Part shown: in pieces, positions 26,601 to 38,400 of the stretch
How the letters are laid out: every line of letters starts with the position of its first letter
How positions within the stretch are numbered: the first letter of the stretch is position 1
Assembly (NCBI GenBank): GCA_030562195.1
Contig: CM060200.1
Coordinates: 10,044,001 to 10,108,000, forward strand
From: Nipponacmea schrenckii
Taxonomy: Eukaryota; Mollusca; Gastropoda; Lottiidae
DNA length: 64,000 nt
Direction of reading: 5' to 3'
Notes under the pieces: generated by a model
What the model saw: the letters and a program-made list of their open reading frames with translations, nothing else
Told to the model about the DNA's origin: nothing
Database searches by the model: none
Position numbers and translations under genes: made by a program

Positions 26601-27119
26601 TGATTTCCAACATCTATGTCGACTAAACAATAAGGGTCAATAGAATAAATACAAGTAACATATTTATATATGTATGTAATTTCACTGACTTTTTTTGTAT
26701 TAAAACACTATCCGCAAACTGTATATCCTCTTCTTCTCTTTCAGCAAATTGAAATTAGTTTGGCTTCTATAATTTTCAGTCAAAGATAAAGACAAAAACT
26801 AAATAGAAAAATCCCCAATTTCGATTTTTCCTCAGCTCTTGTACCTCTGAAAACTACATACACATTATACCCGACCCAAATTAATCTCTGAAAAAGGTGA
26901 ACCGTGGCCTTTTTCACATTCAAATAAATGGTTGAGGTCATGTTTGCTCCATATTTCGTTAGGTTGTAATTCCTAGTTTTCGATAGAAATTCGTTTTGAA
27001 ATTTTGATAATAGATTTTAATAGATTAAACTGGACATAATCCTTCGTGCTCTATTACTTTGATTATGAGTATACCAAGCCTCGAACAAAGGAATAGAGTT
27101 GGATTATAATAAATAGTCG

Positions 27120-27520
27120 GTGAGTGTGTCGTCACATTATGCTGCGACCATCTATGGTCTTTAGGCGACCAAAAATGTACAAGTTCACCTGTAAACATAA
27201 CAAAACGCGGTTGAACCCCCAGCGCGAAGCCAAGCTCCTACAGTATCAAACTTCGTGCCCAAAGCACGCCAGCCACGACCCGCGTATGGAGTTTTTATCG
27301 AGAACTGTGGGCTATCGTCTTTTACGTGTATAACTTCATTGAGATCACCGTTGAAAATTGTACCGTTCTAGCAGCGTCTTTGCCGGGCATATACTGCGAT
27401 TGGACAGGCCTTGGCGTTGGCGACCCTGGCAATTCAACCACGATAATACCGCAGCTGTGGTTCCCTTGTCTGTCGCCACAGCAGTACAGTAAGGATTCAT
27501 CTATGGTTTGACTATTAGGT
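27120..27520. other. GC-richer ORF-like island, origin unknown
   Basis: This 400 bp patch is visibly richer in G+C than its surroundings and open in reading frames on both strands. Plus-strand stretches of 69 and 61 codons lie at 27124-27333 and 27326-27511. On the minus strand about 60 codons are open over 27330-27510, with a VVELPGSPTPRPVQS-like segment. No family is recognised. It could be a gene or transposon fragment. Confidence 0.4.
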
Positions 27521-27796
27521 GATATCGTGTCATATCAGAATACATTGGTCGACTTTAAACTTGACCAAAAAACCTCTGAAATGATACAGTCTGTGTAATT
27601 AAGCTTGGGCTTCATACTAAAACTCGGGAACTTCTTGAAAGGTGATTTATCTAAGTTAATCTTTAATGGAATTTAATTCTCACGACTGCACGTTATATTT
27701 TTAAGTAATTGAGACTTATACTGCTAATCAATAAAGATGCGAACATTAGATAACAAAACAATTTCAATATAATAAGGAGTAGACTTTGCAGTTTAA

Positions 27797-28104
27797 AGGG
27801 ATTAGGCTATCAAGGGATGTGTATCACGCATACTGATAGCATCAATTGTATCATTTTGATTCTCATACAGGCGTCTGTGGTTCTTGAAATTCGACGAAAA
27901 CTAAGCGGTTTTTTACATCACTAATGCAAAGGTCCTCATGTGATATACGTAGATTTTGTGATTAGTTGCGCCATCAAACACTTAGTTTTAGTGGAACGGC
28001 AGGAACCACTGAACTGATTGAAAGTTTTAATTATACATATTGATGTTATCAGTTTCCCCAATACATAAATTATGAATAATTTATAAAACCTCTTAACAGT
28101 CCCT
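27797..28104. mobile_element. TTAA-flanked miniature inverted-repeat element
   Basis: Starts AGGGATTAGG and ends ACAGTCCCT, with TTAA at both edges (27793-27796 and 28105-28108). Internal arms GGTTCTTGAAATTC...AAAACTAAG and CTTAGTTTTAGTGGAA..GCAGGAACC are inverted repeats. No coding capacity. Related sequence lies at about 10280-10420, 13190-13475, 42950-43090 and 57050-57330. Confidence 0.7.
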
Positions 28105-28997
28105 TTAAGTGTGAATATCTATGAAAACCACTACTCAAAAACCCACGTTAGTTGTCTTACTTCTATAGCAAAAAGCTATATAAAAAAAAACACTCATGTG
28201 ATTGAAGGTATGGTTATGCAGTGCGAATATATCCTGAAGACAGAAAGATGATTAGGAGAAGGATTATAGCTGATATGAAAATAATCTTAAGAGTCTACAC
28301 ATGAACAGCAATAAACCTTGAGTTCTAATATCTGCATAATCCACAGCAATTGCTTTGATGCATTAATGAAACTGAACATGATTTAAGAAGTGAGTACTTG
28401 AAAGTACTCTAGAAGAAGCGAAACAGATTAGACGACGTGCTCGTTTAAGAGAGACTTATAAAAAGCTTAACTAGATCGAAACACCACTAATCTATTTTTT
28501 CCAATGAATTCATAGATTATAGACGATATTAATCGCTCCCTATTGGTTTTATTGTCATATTTAGCCGGTGGAGAATTGTATTGCCTTTTTATTGCCATTT
28601 TATTAGCCCACAACCCCACGGGATTGGTGACCTATTGACAAACCTAATTTCAAGGTATTATATTTATTCAAGGAACCTGTCTACTGTCTGGCAATAACTG
28701 TCTTTTATTGAATATATGAGGCATTTCTTACAATTTGTGATTTAGGTTTTAATTAAAACCTATATGTAGTTTTAAACATAATCTTCAGTCAATATTGTTT
28801 ATCAGTTTGAAGAGCAAAAAGGAAATTTTTAATGGAATGATGTACTTTAATTGTTATTTAGACATTCAATAGATATTCTGAATTCTGAACATTTGTTTTC
28901 GTAAAAATCTGGCAATTAGCATCAGGTTCTACTATGCTGTGATCGATTTGACAGTGCAGTGAAGGAAACTTTTTCAGGTGGCGTTATCCATTATAAA

Positions 28998-30526
28998 GAT
29001 AGCTTGCCAGGCAAGGTAACATACGCCCACTGATAGCTTTGATTGTAAAAGTAAAAGTCCAATTACAGCTGGTTCCTGATTTACAAGGAACTTGGAAGTT
29101 AACTATATTGTATTGCATTCAGAAGATCCAATAAAAACTGTAGTCTCTACAGTGTCCACAAACAATTGTTGACAGACGGATGAGAAACAGTACATTCGAA
29201 ATTCCAAGTTCCAGAATTCCAGGAATTTTTTTCAGAATCATATCAAAATCAATAGGGGTCTTCCTTGGATGTATTCCAGGAATTTTTTTCAGAATCATAT
29301 CAAAATCAATAGGGGTCTTCCTTGGATGGTAATAAACAAATATACCAAGTTACAAAAAGATTCATAAAGAAATGGAGTCTCTACAGTGTCCACAAGCTTT
29401 TGTTTACAAACAGAACAATTTGAAATTCAAATCCAAGAATTCCAGGAATTTTTTTCGGAATCATACCAAAATCAATAGGGGTCTTCATTGAATGATAATA
29501 AACATGTATACCAAGTTTCAAGAAAATCCAATGAAACCTGTAGTCTCCACAGTGTCCACAAACAATTATTGACAGACGGATGACAAACAGTACAATTCGA
29601 AATTCCAAGTCCCAGAATTCCAGGAATTTTTTTCAGAATCATATCAAAATCAATAGGGTTCTTCCTTGGATGGTTATAAACAAATATACCAAGTTACAAA
29701 AAGATTCATAAAAAAATGGAGTCTCTACAGTGTCCACAAGCTTTTGTTTACAAACAGAACAATTTGAAATTCAAAGTCCAAGAATTCCAGGAATTTTTTT
29801 CGAAATCATACCAAAATCGATAGGGTTCTTCCTTGAGTGATTATAAACAAGTATACCAAGTTTCAAGAAATTCCAATAAAAACTGTAGTCTCTACAGTGT
29901 CCACAAACAATTGTTGACAGACGGACCAACGGACCGACGGACCGACGGACCGACGGAATTTGAAATTCAAAGTTCAAGAATTCCAGGAATTTTTTTCGGA
30001 ATCATACCAAAATCGATAGGGGTCTTCGTTGAATGGTAATAAACATGTATACCAAGTTTCAAGAAGATCCAATAAAAACTGTAGTCTCTACAGTGTCCAC
30101 AAACAATTGTTGACAGACGGATGAGAAACAGTACATTCGAAATTCCAAGTTCCAGAATTCCAGGAATTTTTTTCAGAATCATATCAAAATCAATAGGGGT
30201 CTTCCTTGGATGGTAATAAACAAATATACCAAGTTACAAAAAGATTCATAAAGAAATGGAGTCTCTACAGTGTCCACAAGCTTTTGTTTACAAACAGAAC
30301 AATTTGAAATTCAAAGTCCAAGAATTCCAGGATTTTTTTTCGAAATCATACCAAAATCGATAGGGTTCTTCCTTGAGTGATTATAAACAAGTATACCAAG
30401 TTTCAAGAAATTCCAATAAAAACTGTAGTCTCTACAGTGTCCACAAACAATTGTTGACAGACGGACCGACGGACCGACGGACCGACGGACAGGGGCGACA
30501 ACAATATACGTCCACATTTCTATGTG
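28998..30526. mobile_element. Composite tandem-repeat element flanked by an 18 bp direct repeat
   Basis: The 18-mer ggcgttatccattataaa occurs at 28980-28997 and 30527-30544, consistent with a target-site duplication. The element opens with a small palindrome (CTTGCCAGGCAAG) and ATACGCCCAC; the right edge reads GTGGGCG, a partial inverse. The interior is a tandem array of units of about 180 bp (29100-30490) with the words CAGTGTCCACAA, AATTCCAGGAATTTTTTTC, ATCAAAATC.ATAGGG and TATACCAAGTT. Two subtypes alternate, giving a dimer of about 360 bp. Open frames in it are artefacts. Confidence 0.8.
29915..29960. repeat. GGACCGAC octamer microsatellite
   Basis: Repeats of ACGGACCG inside one unit of the composite element; a second run is at 30455-30490. 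Confidence 0.85.
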
Positions 30527-30544
30527 GGCGTTATCCATTATAAA

Positions 30545-32251
30545 AACCTGAATTAAAACTTTTGTGGTTATCAGGGTATCTCGAGACGTGTGAAGGGGTA
30601 TTATTTGATCGACTAAAGATAATTTTGTCATACAAAGTAACACAATATGTCTAAGCCATCCGAATGAAAAAATGTCTGGGCATAAGCGTACTCCTTTCAC
30701 GATTTTTAATTGTTGATAAATCTTTAACGTGCGCAGTGTGCATGAAGCACATTGTCCCCACCTTACGACTAGACGCCTTTTCCATTTCAGTCCCACTGAC
30801 CTAACTTACTGACAAGGGGACACAGGGGTGAAACATCCGAAGTTTATCTCGACCTTTGGCAGGATTGAACCCTGAACCCCCGGGTTAGCGAGCCCAAGAT
30901 ACACCGTGGCTCCTTAAACTACGGTTGGAATGCTAGGTCCTACTATAATACCCACTATTATTCTGGAAGCGATTCGTGTGCTTGATCATTGACGTTACTT
31001 CCAGATGCTCATGCAATAAATATATCTCTTTCGAATTCAGATTTGATTTGAAAACTAAGAAAAATCTATACATAACAGGTATCTGGGCGAGTTTTTTTTT
31101 CTAATTTCAGATCAGAACAGAAGAAAACCATCCAACAGATCCAGATCCCCATTTCTCAAAAAAATATTTGTTCCACCCTAGGCCTGTACATCTGGAAGAA
31201 TTCACCCCTCCTTTCCCCGAAATCTAAAACCATTCAACAAATAACTACCAAACTAAACATGACAGAACTCATCATAAGACATTTCTATGCGGGCGTATAA
31301 AAAGGGCGCCGATTCCAATGTATGAATTGAAAACACAGACGAATATGTCATAAGCTTTACAATAATATATATATAAAGAGAACATTAAAAAAACAAAAAG
31401 GCAACGATGTAATCCTAATGAATAATCCTTCTTAATGAGCACTTTTTAAAGATTTTTTTCAGCACTCTGATTTAGCAAATAATGATGAAATAAAAGGTAT
31501 ACTTGTTCAAAGAAAGGCCTATCTAAATATATTTTCATCAAATATGCGGTGATAGTTTGATTTGAAAAAGTGCATTAATCTGTATCGTTCCGTGTTCCCA
31601 CGAATTACTTCACCCATTCAGAGATCTTAATAAGTTCTTTAATCTTTAAATCGTGTTGAACGATCTCGCTTTCAACAAGGTACATGTATATCTATAAGTA
31701 CCTCTTATAATTTATAATTTTAGAAATCGTAAAGCAGTATACGTTGGTCATTAGAGGGACAAGAAAACATATTTGACTTTTTATAAGATCTCAAACAAGT
31801 CTCAGCATTTCCCTAAACCAGTCACACAAATTACACATTTTTGGGGTTTCATAATTTTGGTCCTAATTTTCCAACCTTTTTGACAAAAATACTGTAGTGT
31901 GAATTGGTGTAAGTTTTAAGTTTTCAAAATAAGGTAAGGTAATATTAAATCACGGGCACCATGAAGTCCAGACAGACGAATCTTCAACTCGTTTGTACTT
32001 TGCTTAGAATGGTCCTTAAAGTCTCGGTCAATAAGAGTACACATTCATCAGTTGGACTTACCAAGTGCAATGACTTTCATAGATTAATTAGGATTGTATT
32101 GTGACTCATTTTGTCCAAGTTTAAAATTTTCATTTTTAGGGTCATCTTAAGAGCACATTCCAGCAGCACAAGTTTGTTTCAATATTCTTCAAGCCTGAAC
32201 AATGTTCATATACAACACAATTGGTAAGTATCAACGATATCTATCCACGGT
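30545..32251. other. 3' flank of gene B
   Basis: A SINE with tRNA-like head lies at 30640-30920. The rest is AT-rich with nothing recognised. An ATTAAA on the minus strand near 31638-31643 is a weak polyadenylation candidate. Confidence 0.55.
30640..30920 (-). mobile_element. tRNA-derived SINE, near full length
   Basis: On the minus strand it begins GGAGCCACGGTG...GCTCGCTAACC followed by GGTTCAATCC (B-box-like), then the SINE body with GAGATAAACTTCGGATG and AAAGATTTATCAACAATT. Several indels relative to the 59865-60185 copy. Confidence 0.75.
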
Positions 32252-32476
32252 TTACAAGTCGGCTGTCTGGGTTACACCATACGATCTCTGAGATGCAGGA
32301 ATGGTAGAATTCATCATTAACATGGTATTAGAGTTCTGATCTCCGCACCTCGAACAAAGTTTAATCAATGGAATTGGTAAATGTTTACAAATAGATCTTC
32401 TGATATTCTTCGACATTATAATATAGATGACAGGATTTAAACTGGATTGAACATACGGTAATAAATTAAACATCAC
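32252..32476 (-). CDS. Gene B exon 6: TM7, helix 8, tail, stop
   Basis: Begins after TATTTTAG with VMFNLLPY, contains NPVIY and SKNIRRSICKH, and ends in TADL. The first part is almost identical in DNA to gene A exon 6. The tail diverges after NSTIP and is shorter. Confidence 0.95.
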   Translation of the reverse strand: MMFNLLPYVQSSLNPVIYIIMSKNIRRSICKHLPIPLIKLCSRCGDQNSNTMLMMNSTIPASQRSYGVTQTADL

Positions 32477-35400
32477 CTAAAATATACACAAATACTATAT
32501 TATACAAAAATATATTTCTTCTTGGACATAATATACACAAGATCTATTGCACAATATCGCTTTTATATATACAAATGTACACAATATTGGACGGTGTGCA
32601 AACACAAATTGCCTGATGTGTATACATTAATACAAACTGCACCAATATACAAAAATCTTACCCGATTTAACTTAACGATAATACTGAATTATCACACTGA
32701 ATTGTACATACGACTATACAAAATTTACATTTCAAACACGAAAAAGTATAAAGTAATTTGGCTTAAACATACTGTAAATAACGATGTTTTTTTTTTACCA
32801 GAATAATACATACATGTACGTATTTTCATTTATTGTTAAGTATATGATCTTCGAAATGTTAAATTGAATACTTTCTATAATAACTTAATTTGACAGTAAC
32901 TTCCTTCGTATATTGAGCTTTAGTATAGATCCGTTAACCCTTTCAATATCGGTGATAAGGTTCTGTTTTTTTGTAAGGTATCGTGAATTATCTGTGACCA
33001 AATGCAGCCGCATATAGTAACTTTAGATTCTATTCTTATAATTATACAAAGTACGATATTCGTATGACATATGAATATAACAAAATTTTAAAATTGGAAT
33101 CAAATAAATGTGACAAAGGTGGTAATATTGATAAATGTGAAATGAATTTATTTGTGTGTCTAATAATTCAGTCTGTTGTTGGCAAATAATTGTATTAAAA
33201 GCCAGCCACAGACAGTTATTCCACATATACCTAATATAAAACGTCAATCTCCTGTTGTAAATGTATTGGCAGTCCCATCATTTCAGTGTTCAGATCAATT
33301 TGATTACTATTATTGGTGTTCAAATGTAACAAATCCAATATCTTAAGAGTATCGTCCCAGAAATCGTTCTTATAGCGGTCTGTTTGGAAATGGGTCAAGA
33401 CCTAATTTGGTGTACAAATAAATAAGGATGAAAAGAGAACATGAAAAAACTACTTTGGAAAACAGATTCGGGTTACACCACAACAAATATATCAAACTAA
33501 CTTTAGAAGGTTAATGATTGAAAAGAAATATAACTAGAATTGCTTATAATTATGAACATATTTCAACAGCCTTAAAATATTATAAAGGCTAAATTTGCAA
33601 TGACCTACATTTAGACAATATATTGAATATCATTTGACCTAGTTTTCAAAGTCATAAAATAATTAGGTCACACCTTCTGTAACGGTTAAAGATGGCGAAA
33701 ATATGAAAATTATCTATTTTTGCTGTATTTAAGTACACTAATCTCTGTGAATTTTTTAAGTAAGACAAATTAAAAAATACCTACTCGAAGACAATATATT
33801 GAATATTGTTTGACCTAATTTTGAAGGTCATGGATTAAGTGGGTCAGTACTTCCGTAGCCGTTAAAGTAAACTGATTTTGAAAAAATCGAAATTTGAATA
33901 ATTCGAAAAAAAGTACGAAATTTACAAATCAGTCTCAAAGAAAAGGTAGATAATGAGCCAATGTATCTTTGTGCTAAATTTCATCGAAATCGGTCCAACA
34001 ATAGTGTAACGAAAAATCAAAATGACGGCCGATGTGGCAGCTTGACCTAATTATTAAGGTCAAATCGATTAATATTAACAAGTTATTTATAAAACAGTTT
34101 TCACTTATCACCCAGCTGTTATAGACCGGAAGTTACATAATTACGTCATTTGAGAGGCTAAACCGGAAGTCGATTTTTTTTTCAAAATTTTTCTAAAATT
34201 ATAATCATATCGCCTATAAACTGGTAAAGTTTCAAAATTTTACCATTTATATTAAACGATAAATCACGGTCTGATATTTTTGCCGATGACCCTTGAATAT
34301 TGAATTGCAAATCGTGGGTAAAAGATTTAACCGAATTGCATAAAACCTTTAATTGTTAGTTGACAAATACATGGAAGTTTTCAAATCTGAAAATCCGGTC
34401 GAAGTCGAACTGAAAACAAACTTGCTAAAGCAAAAAAAGCTCAACTCGGAGATAGAACTTTTGTTTTTTTTGATGATAGAAATCATTCTAAGATCAACTG
34501 TAGATTTAGCGTTTCTGTACCTTTTACTAGTTTGTCTGCAAACTCATCCGAGAAATGCAAAAAAAAAAAAAAAAAAATATCCGATCGATTACAATACGTT
34601 TTCGACCAAAGCCGAAATTTATAATTATAGTTATTAATATGAGTAGATAATAGAACACAGATAGATCTAACTAGATGATAGAACACAAATATATATTTAG
34701 TATCTAGAATATTATATACATAGATATATGATATATCGAAATTGATATAAGTAGAACACACAGATATATAAGCAGATGATAGAACACAGATAGATATAAG
34801 TAGATAATAGAACACAGATAGATATAAATAGATGATAGAACACAGATATATATAAATAGATGAGGGAACACAGATATATATAAATAGATGAGGGAACACA
34901 GATATATATAAGTAGATGATAGAACACAGATAGATATAAGTAGATAATAGAACACAGATAGATATAAGTAGATAATAGAACACAGATAGATATAAATAGA
35001 TGATAGAACACAGATATATATAAATAGATGAGGGAACACAGATATATATAAGTAGATGATAGAACACAGATAGATATAAGTAGATAATAGAACACAGATA
35101 GATATAAGTAGATAATAGAACACAGATAGATATAAGTAGATGATGGAACACAGATATATATAAGTGGATGATAGAACACAGATAGATTTTAGTATATAAT
35201 AGAACACAGATAGATATAAGTAGATGATAGAACATAGATAGATATAAGTAGATGATGGAACACAGATATATATAAGTGGATGATAGAACACAGATAGATA
35301 TAAGTAGATGATAGAACACAGATATATATAAGTAGATGATAGAACACAGAAAGATATAAGAAGATGATAGAACACAGATAGATAAAAGTAAATTATAGAA

Positions 35401-38400
35401 CAGAGTAGTAGATGATGAACACATATATACATACATAATATATGGAGATAGATATAAGTAAACAATAGAACACACATATTAGAAGATAAATAAAAGTTGA
35501 TGATATAACACAGATATATATATATAAGTAGATGATAGAACACAGATAGATATCAGTAGATGATAGAACACACGCACATATATATAGATGATAGAACACA
35601 GATAGATAAAAGTTCATTAAATAATGTAGAGGGATAGATAGAACACTGACAGAGGTTACAAGGCACGAATAAATTGTTCGATCATGATATCCACGTCAAA
35701 TTCTTACGCTTTTACCAACTATTCTACAGTCAGCTCTGTACATGCTTAAAAATATCACCAAAAAATAAGGAAAATTCGATTTACATCTCTGAACACCATA
35801 AGATCAGCATTACGATTTCGTCTCGCATTAAAAACATTAATTTCTGTCATATTGTTAGGAAATCAATCAAGATTGAAATCTACTTAGTGCTTGTCGCAAT
35901 GCCTCATTTGATCCTTTTATATTTGTGAAATTTCGAGATATTCGGTGATGGTTATATGAAAGTTTTATCAGATAATGTCGTAACATATCAATCACAATAT
36001 AAAGAATTAATTGACAGTTAATTCAATAAACCCCATGATTTTTAATATACATCCTGTTGAGTTCTCTTTCTCGTTTCCGATAAATATATATTTCATACAG
36101 AGAAAAAATACAACGCTAAACTTGAAACGTCATTAGTTGAAATATTATATTCAAATTTCGAACTATTATTTGTTTGTGTTTTATATCAACGTAAGAGCCA
36201 TGCGCGTGGTTTCTTATGTTAACTGAACCGTGTCTCGTGGTTTCAGAGAAAATATTTCACTTCCGGGGTCTATAAAATTAAAACCTTTCCCAAAGAAATC
36301 CATTTGGACGTAGGTTTTGAATTTCCGGAAATGAATTTCGGCTGTGTTTTAAAAGCTCTTATTCCGTTGTTTTAAAATGAATTAATGTGGTTGTCTGCAA
36401 TGTAGTGATAGTGGCGTGTATTAAAAACATAAACCAGTAGTTTAAGTTGAATACATTTTACAGGTAGCCACAAAAGATAAATGAAATAAATAGAGTTTTA
36501 CGTTCTACTCTTCTGTACCTAATGGGAAAATAAAGACGGGCAGCGCAATTCAATGTACAATGAAATTTTGACATATCGCGATATGCGATTTCCAACTGTT
36601 GAGGGATCTTTAACGTTCACAGCCTGCAGCACACGGAGCCTCGATTTTTGTCCCACCCGAACAAGACGCTTTTTCCATGCAAACAATAAGCAGTCATCTA
36701 TCTCACCGTGCCACCTCGGCTCCCGTGGCCCAAATCATCAACTCTGATAATACAATACAATTTGAAAGAAATAATTATAATAAAAATACCATCAATAATA
36801 GCAAAAGTTTTAAAGTGTATATCATAATCATACTATAATCAATGTAGTAGACATTTTTTTACTTACGATTGCCATAAACACCATTGAATTAAAACTTAGA
36901 ACTCTTTTTTTCTTCAATACATGAATAATTAATTTAGGTCCCCAACTGATCAGGAATACAGTAATTATAACCACCAACATTTTTATAACCTGAAATATTT
37001 ATATAATTGCATGTATGATTAATTCAGGTCCCCATCTGATCAAGACTACAGTAATTATAACCACCGACAGTTTTATAACATGAAATATATGTATAATTTT
37101 GCAGGTATAATTAATTTTTGCCCCAACTGATCAAAAAGACAGTAATTATAACCATCAACATTTTTATAACCTGAAATATACGTATAATTTGCATGTATGG
37201 TTAATCTTGGTACCAACTGATCAAAAATACAGTAATTATAACCACCGACAGTTTTATAACCCGAAATATTTATATAAATACATGTATTTTTAATTTTGGT
37301 TCCCAATTCATCAGGAATAGACCTACATAGTAATAATAACTACTGAAGATGAAACTCAGTCGAAAGACTGAAAATAGGAATGGTGTAATTAGAGGCGAGA
37401 TGTTCACCCAATATACAATTCCTATAAAGTTTTATTTCGAATTCCTAATTTTTTTTTATAAGGGTCATTGTTTTATACCTCAAACAATTAATGTCCTTCT
37501 AAATTAAATCTATCATGGCTGAATCGGGTTAGTACAAAGCCGCCCGTGGATATTATCATTTCGAGTCGGTGATCGAATCCGATACAATTTGATAATTTCT
37601 TCCGTTTTATGTAATATTTACCAATTCAGTTTTATCTGTCATTACTAGTAAAATGGGCTTAACCTGGATAATGTGAGGTGACTTTACGAATACTAAGCCT
37701 AGGTTTTTATCAATAATAAGACATGAAGAGGATTAGGTCAATTATCATATTTATCGTATTATACTTGAGTAGAAGATCATCTTCAATTAGCCAAGGCAAA
37801 GCCACTGGTCTATATTGTTTTGTCGTAAGATAGCGTCTTGAATGCTGAATGAAAATTCTGGATTGTCCATTTCGATAAGCTTACATTGAAAACTGGTTTC
37901 GCCATAACCCTTGATCAAACGAAGATATTTCAGAATGTGTTCATCAAGATGACTGTCAAATCCACTGATCACCGGTCAATTTTGTTTACATATATAATAG
38001 TATTCTGAATTTCCAGTCTTGACCATGAGGTCATAAGTAGAGACTGAACAATACCGTGATTATAGCGGACACGACTGGAATCTGTAAGAATTGATTACTA
38101 TTGACCATTATATTGTGTAGTATACTTGTTACCTAAATGTGAACCCTACTTAGAACTTCCGGTATGCCGGAAGTAATCTGCTGCTGTCTAAAATGCGATA
38201 CATTGGAAGAAAAGATTATTCTTAAAGCCGGTTTCATGGTGTGCTATTCATTCTGATTAACAAATATATTAAGAGCCCCTTTGAAAAGCAACTTAAGCTA
38301 CCTTAAGGAACAACCGAAATTTTTCTATGATTGGATCTTGGCGAGAAGTTCTTCTTCTCTTGAGAGAAGTATAAGCTCCACAATTATACTACCATGAACA

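Larger units (their letters stand above)
22319..27100. other. Convergent intergenic region, left part
   Basis: No gene recognised. Contains an AATAAA about 1.76 kb past the gene A stop (near 23798, not convincingly tied to it), a poly-T run at 23178-23199, a SINE fragment at 24250-24420, a GTGACCA-type degenerate repeat and a SINE fragment at 26505-26600. Confidence 0.6.
32477..36866 (-). other. Gene B intron 5
   Basis: A 4.4 kb phase 0 intron, three times longer than in gene A because of a diverged repeat (33590-34340), the 28 bp minisatellite (34640-35620) and a SINE (36490-36720). The remainder is AT-rich. Confidence 0.85.

Noticed and set aside
29381..30796. Minus-strand ORFs sharing an IVCGHCRDYSFYW-like peptide, seemingly a small protein family
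   Set aside because: Each is one unit of the 180 bp tandem array, and frames are inconsistent between units.
34483..35617. ORFs of 330, 279, 155 and 74 codons on the minus strand resembling Tyr/Leu/Ile-rich membrane proteins
   Set aside because: They are readings of one 28 bp minisatellite in several frames; there is no domain, no splice support and no conservation signal.
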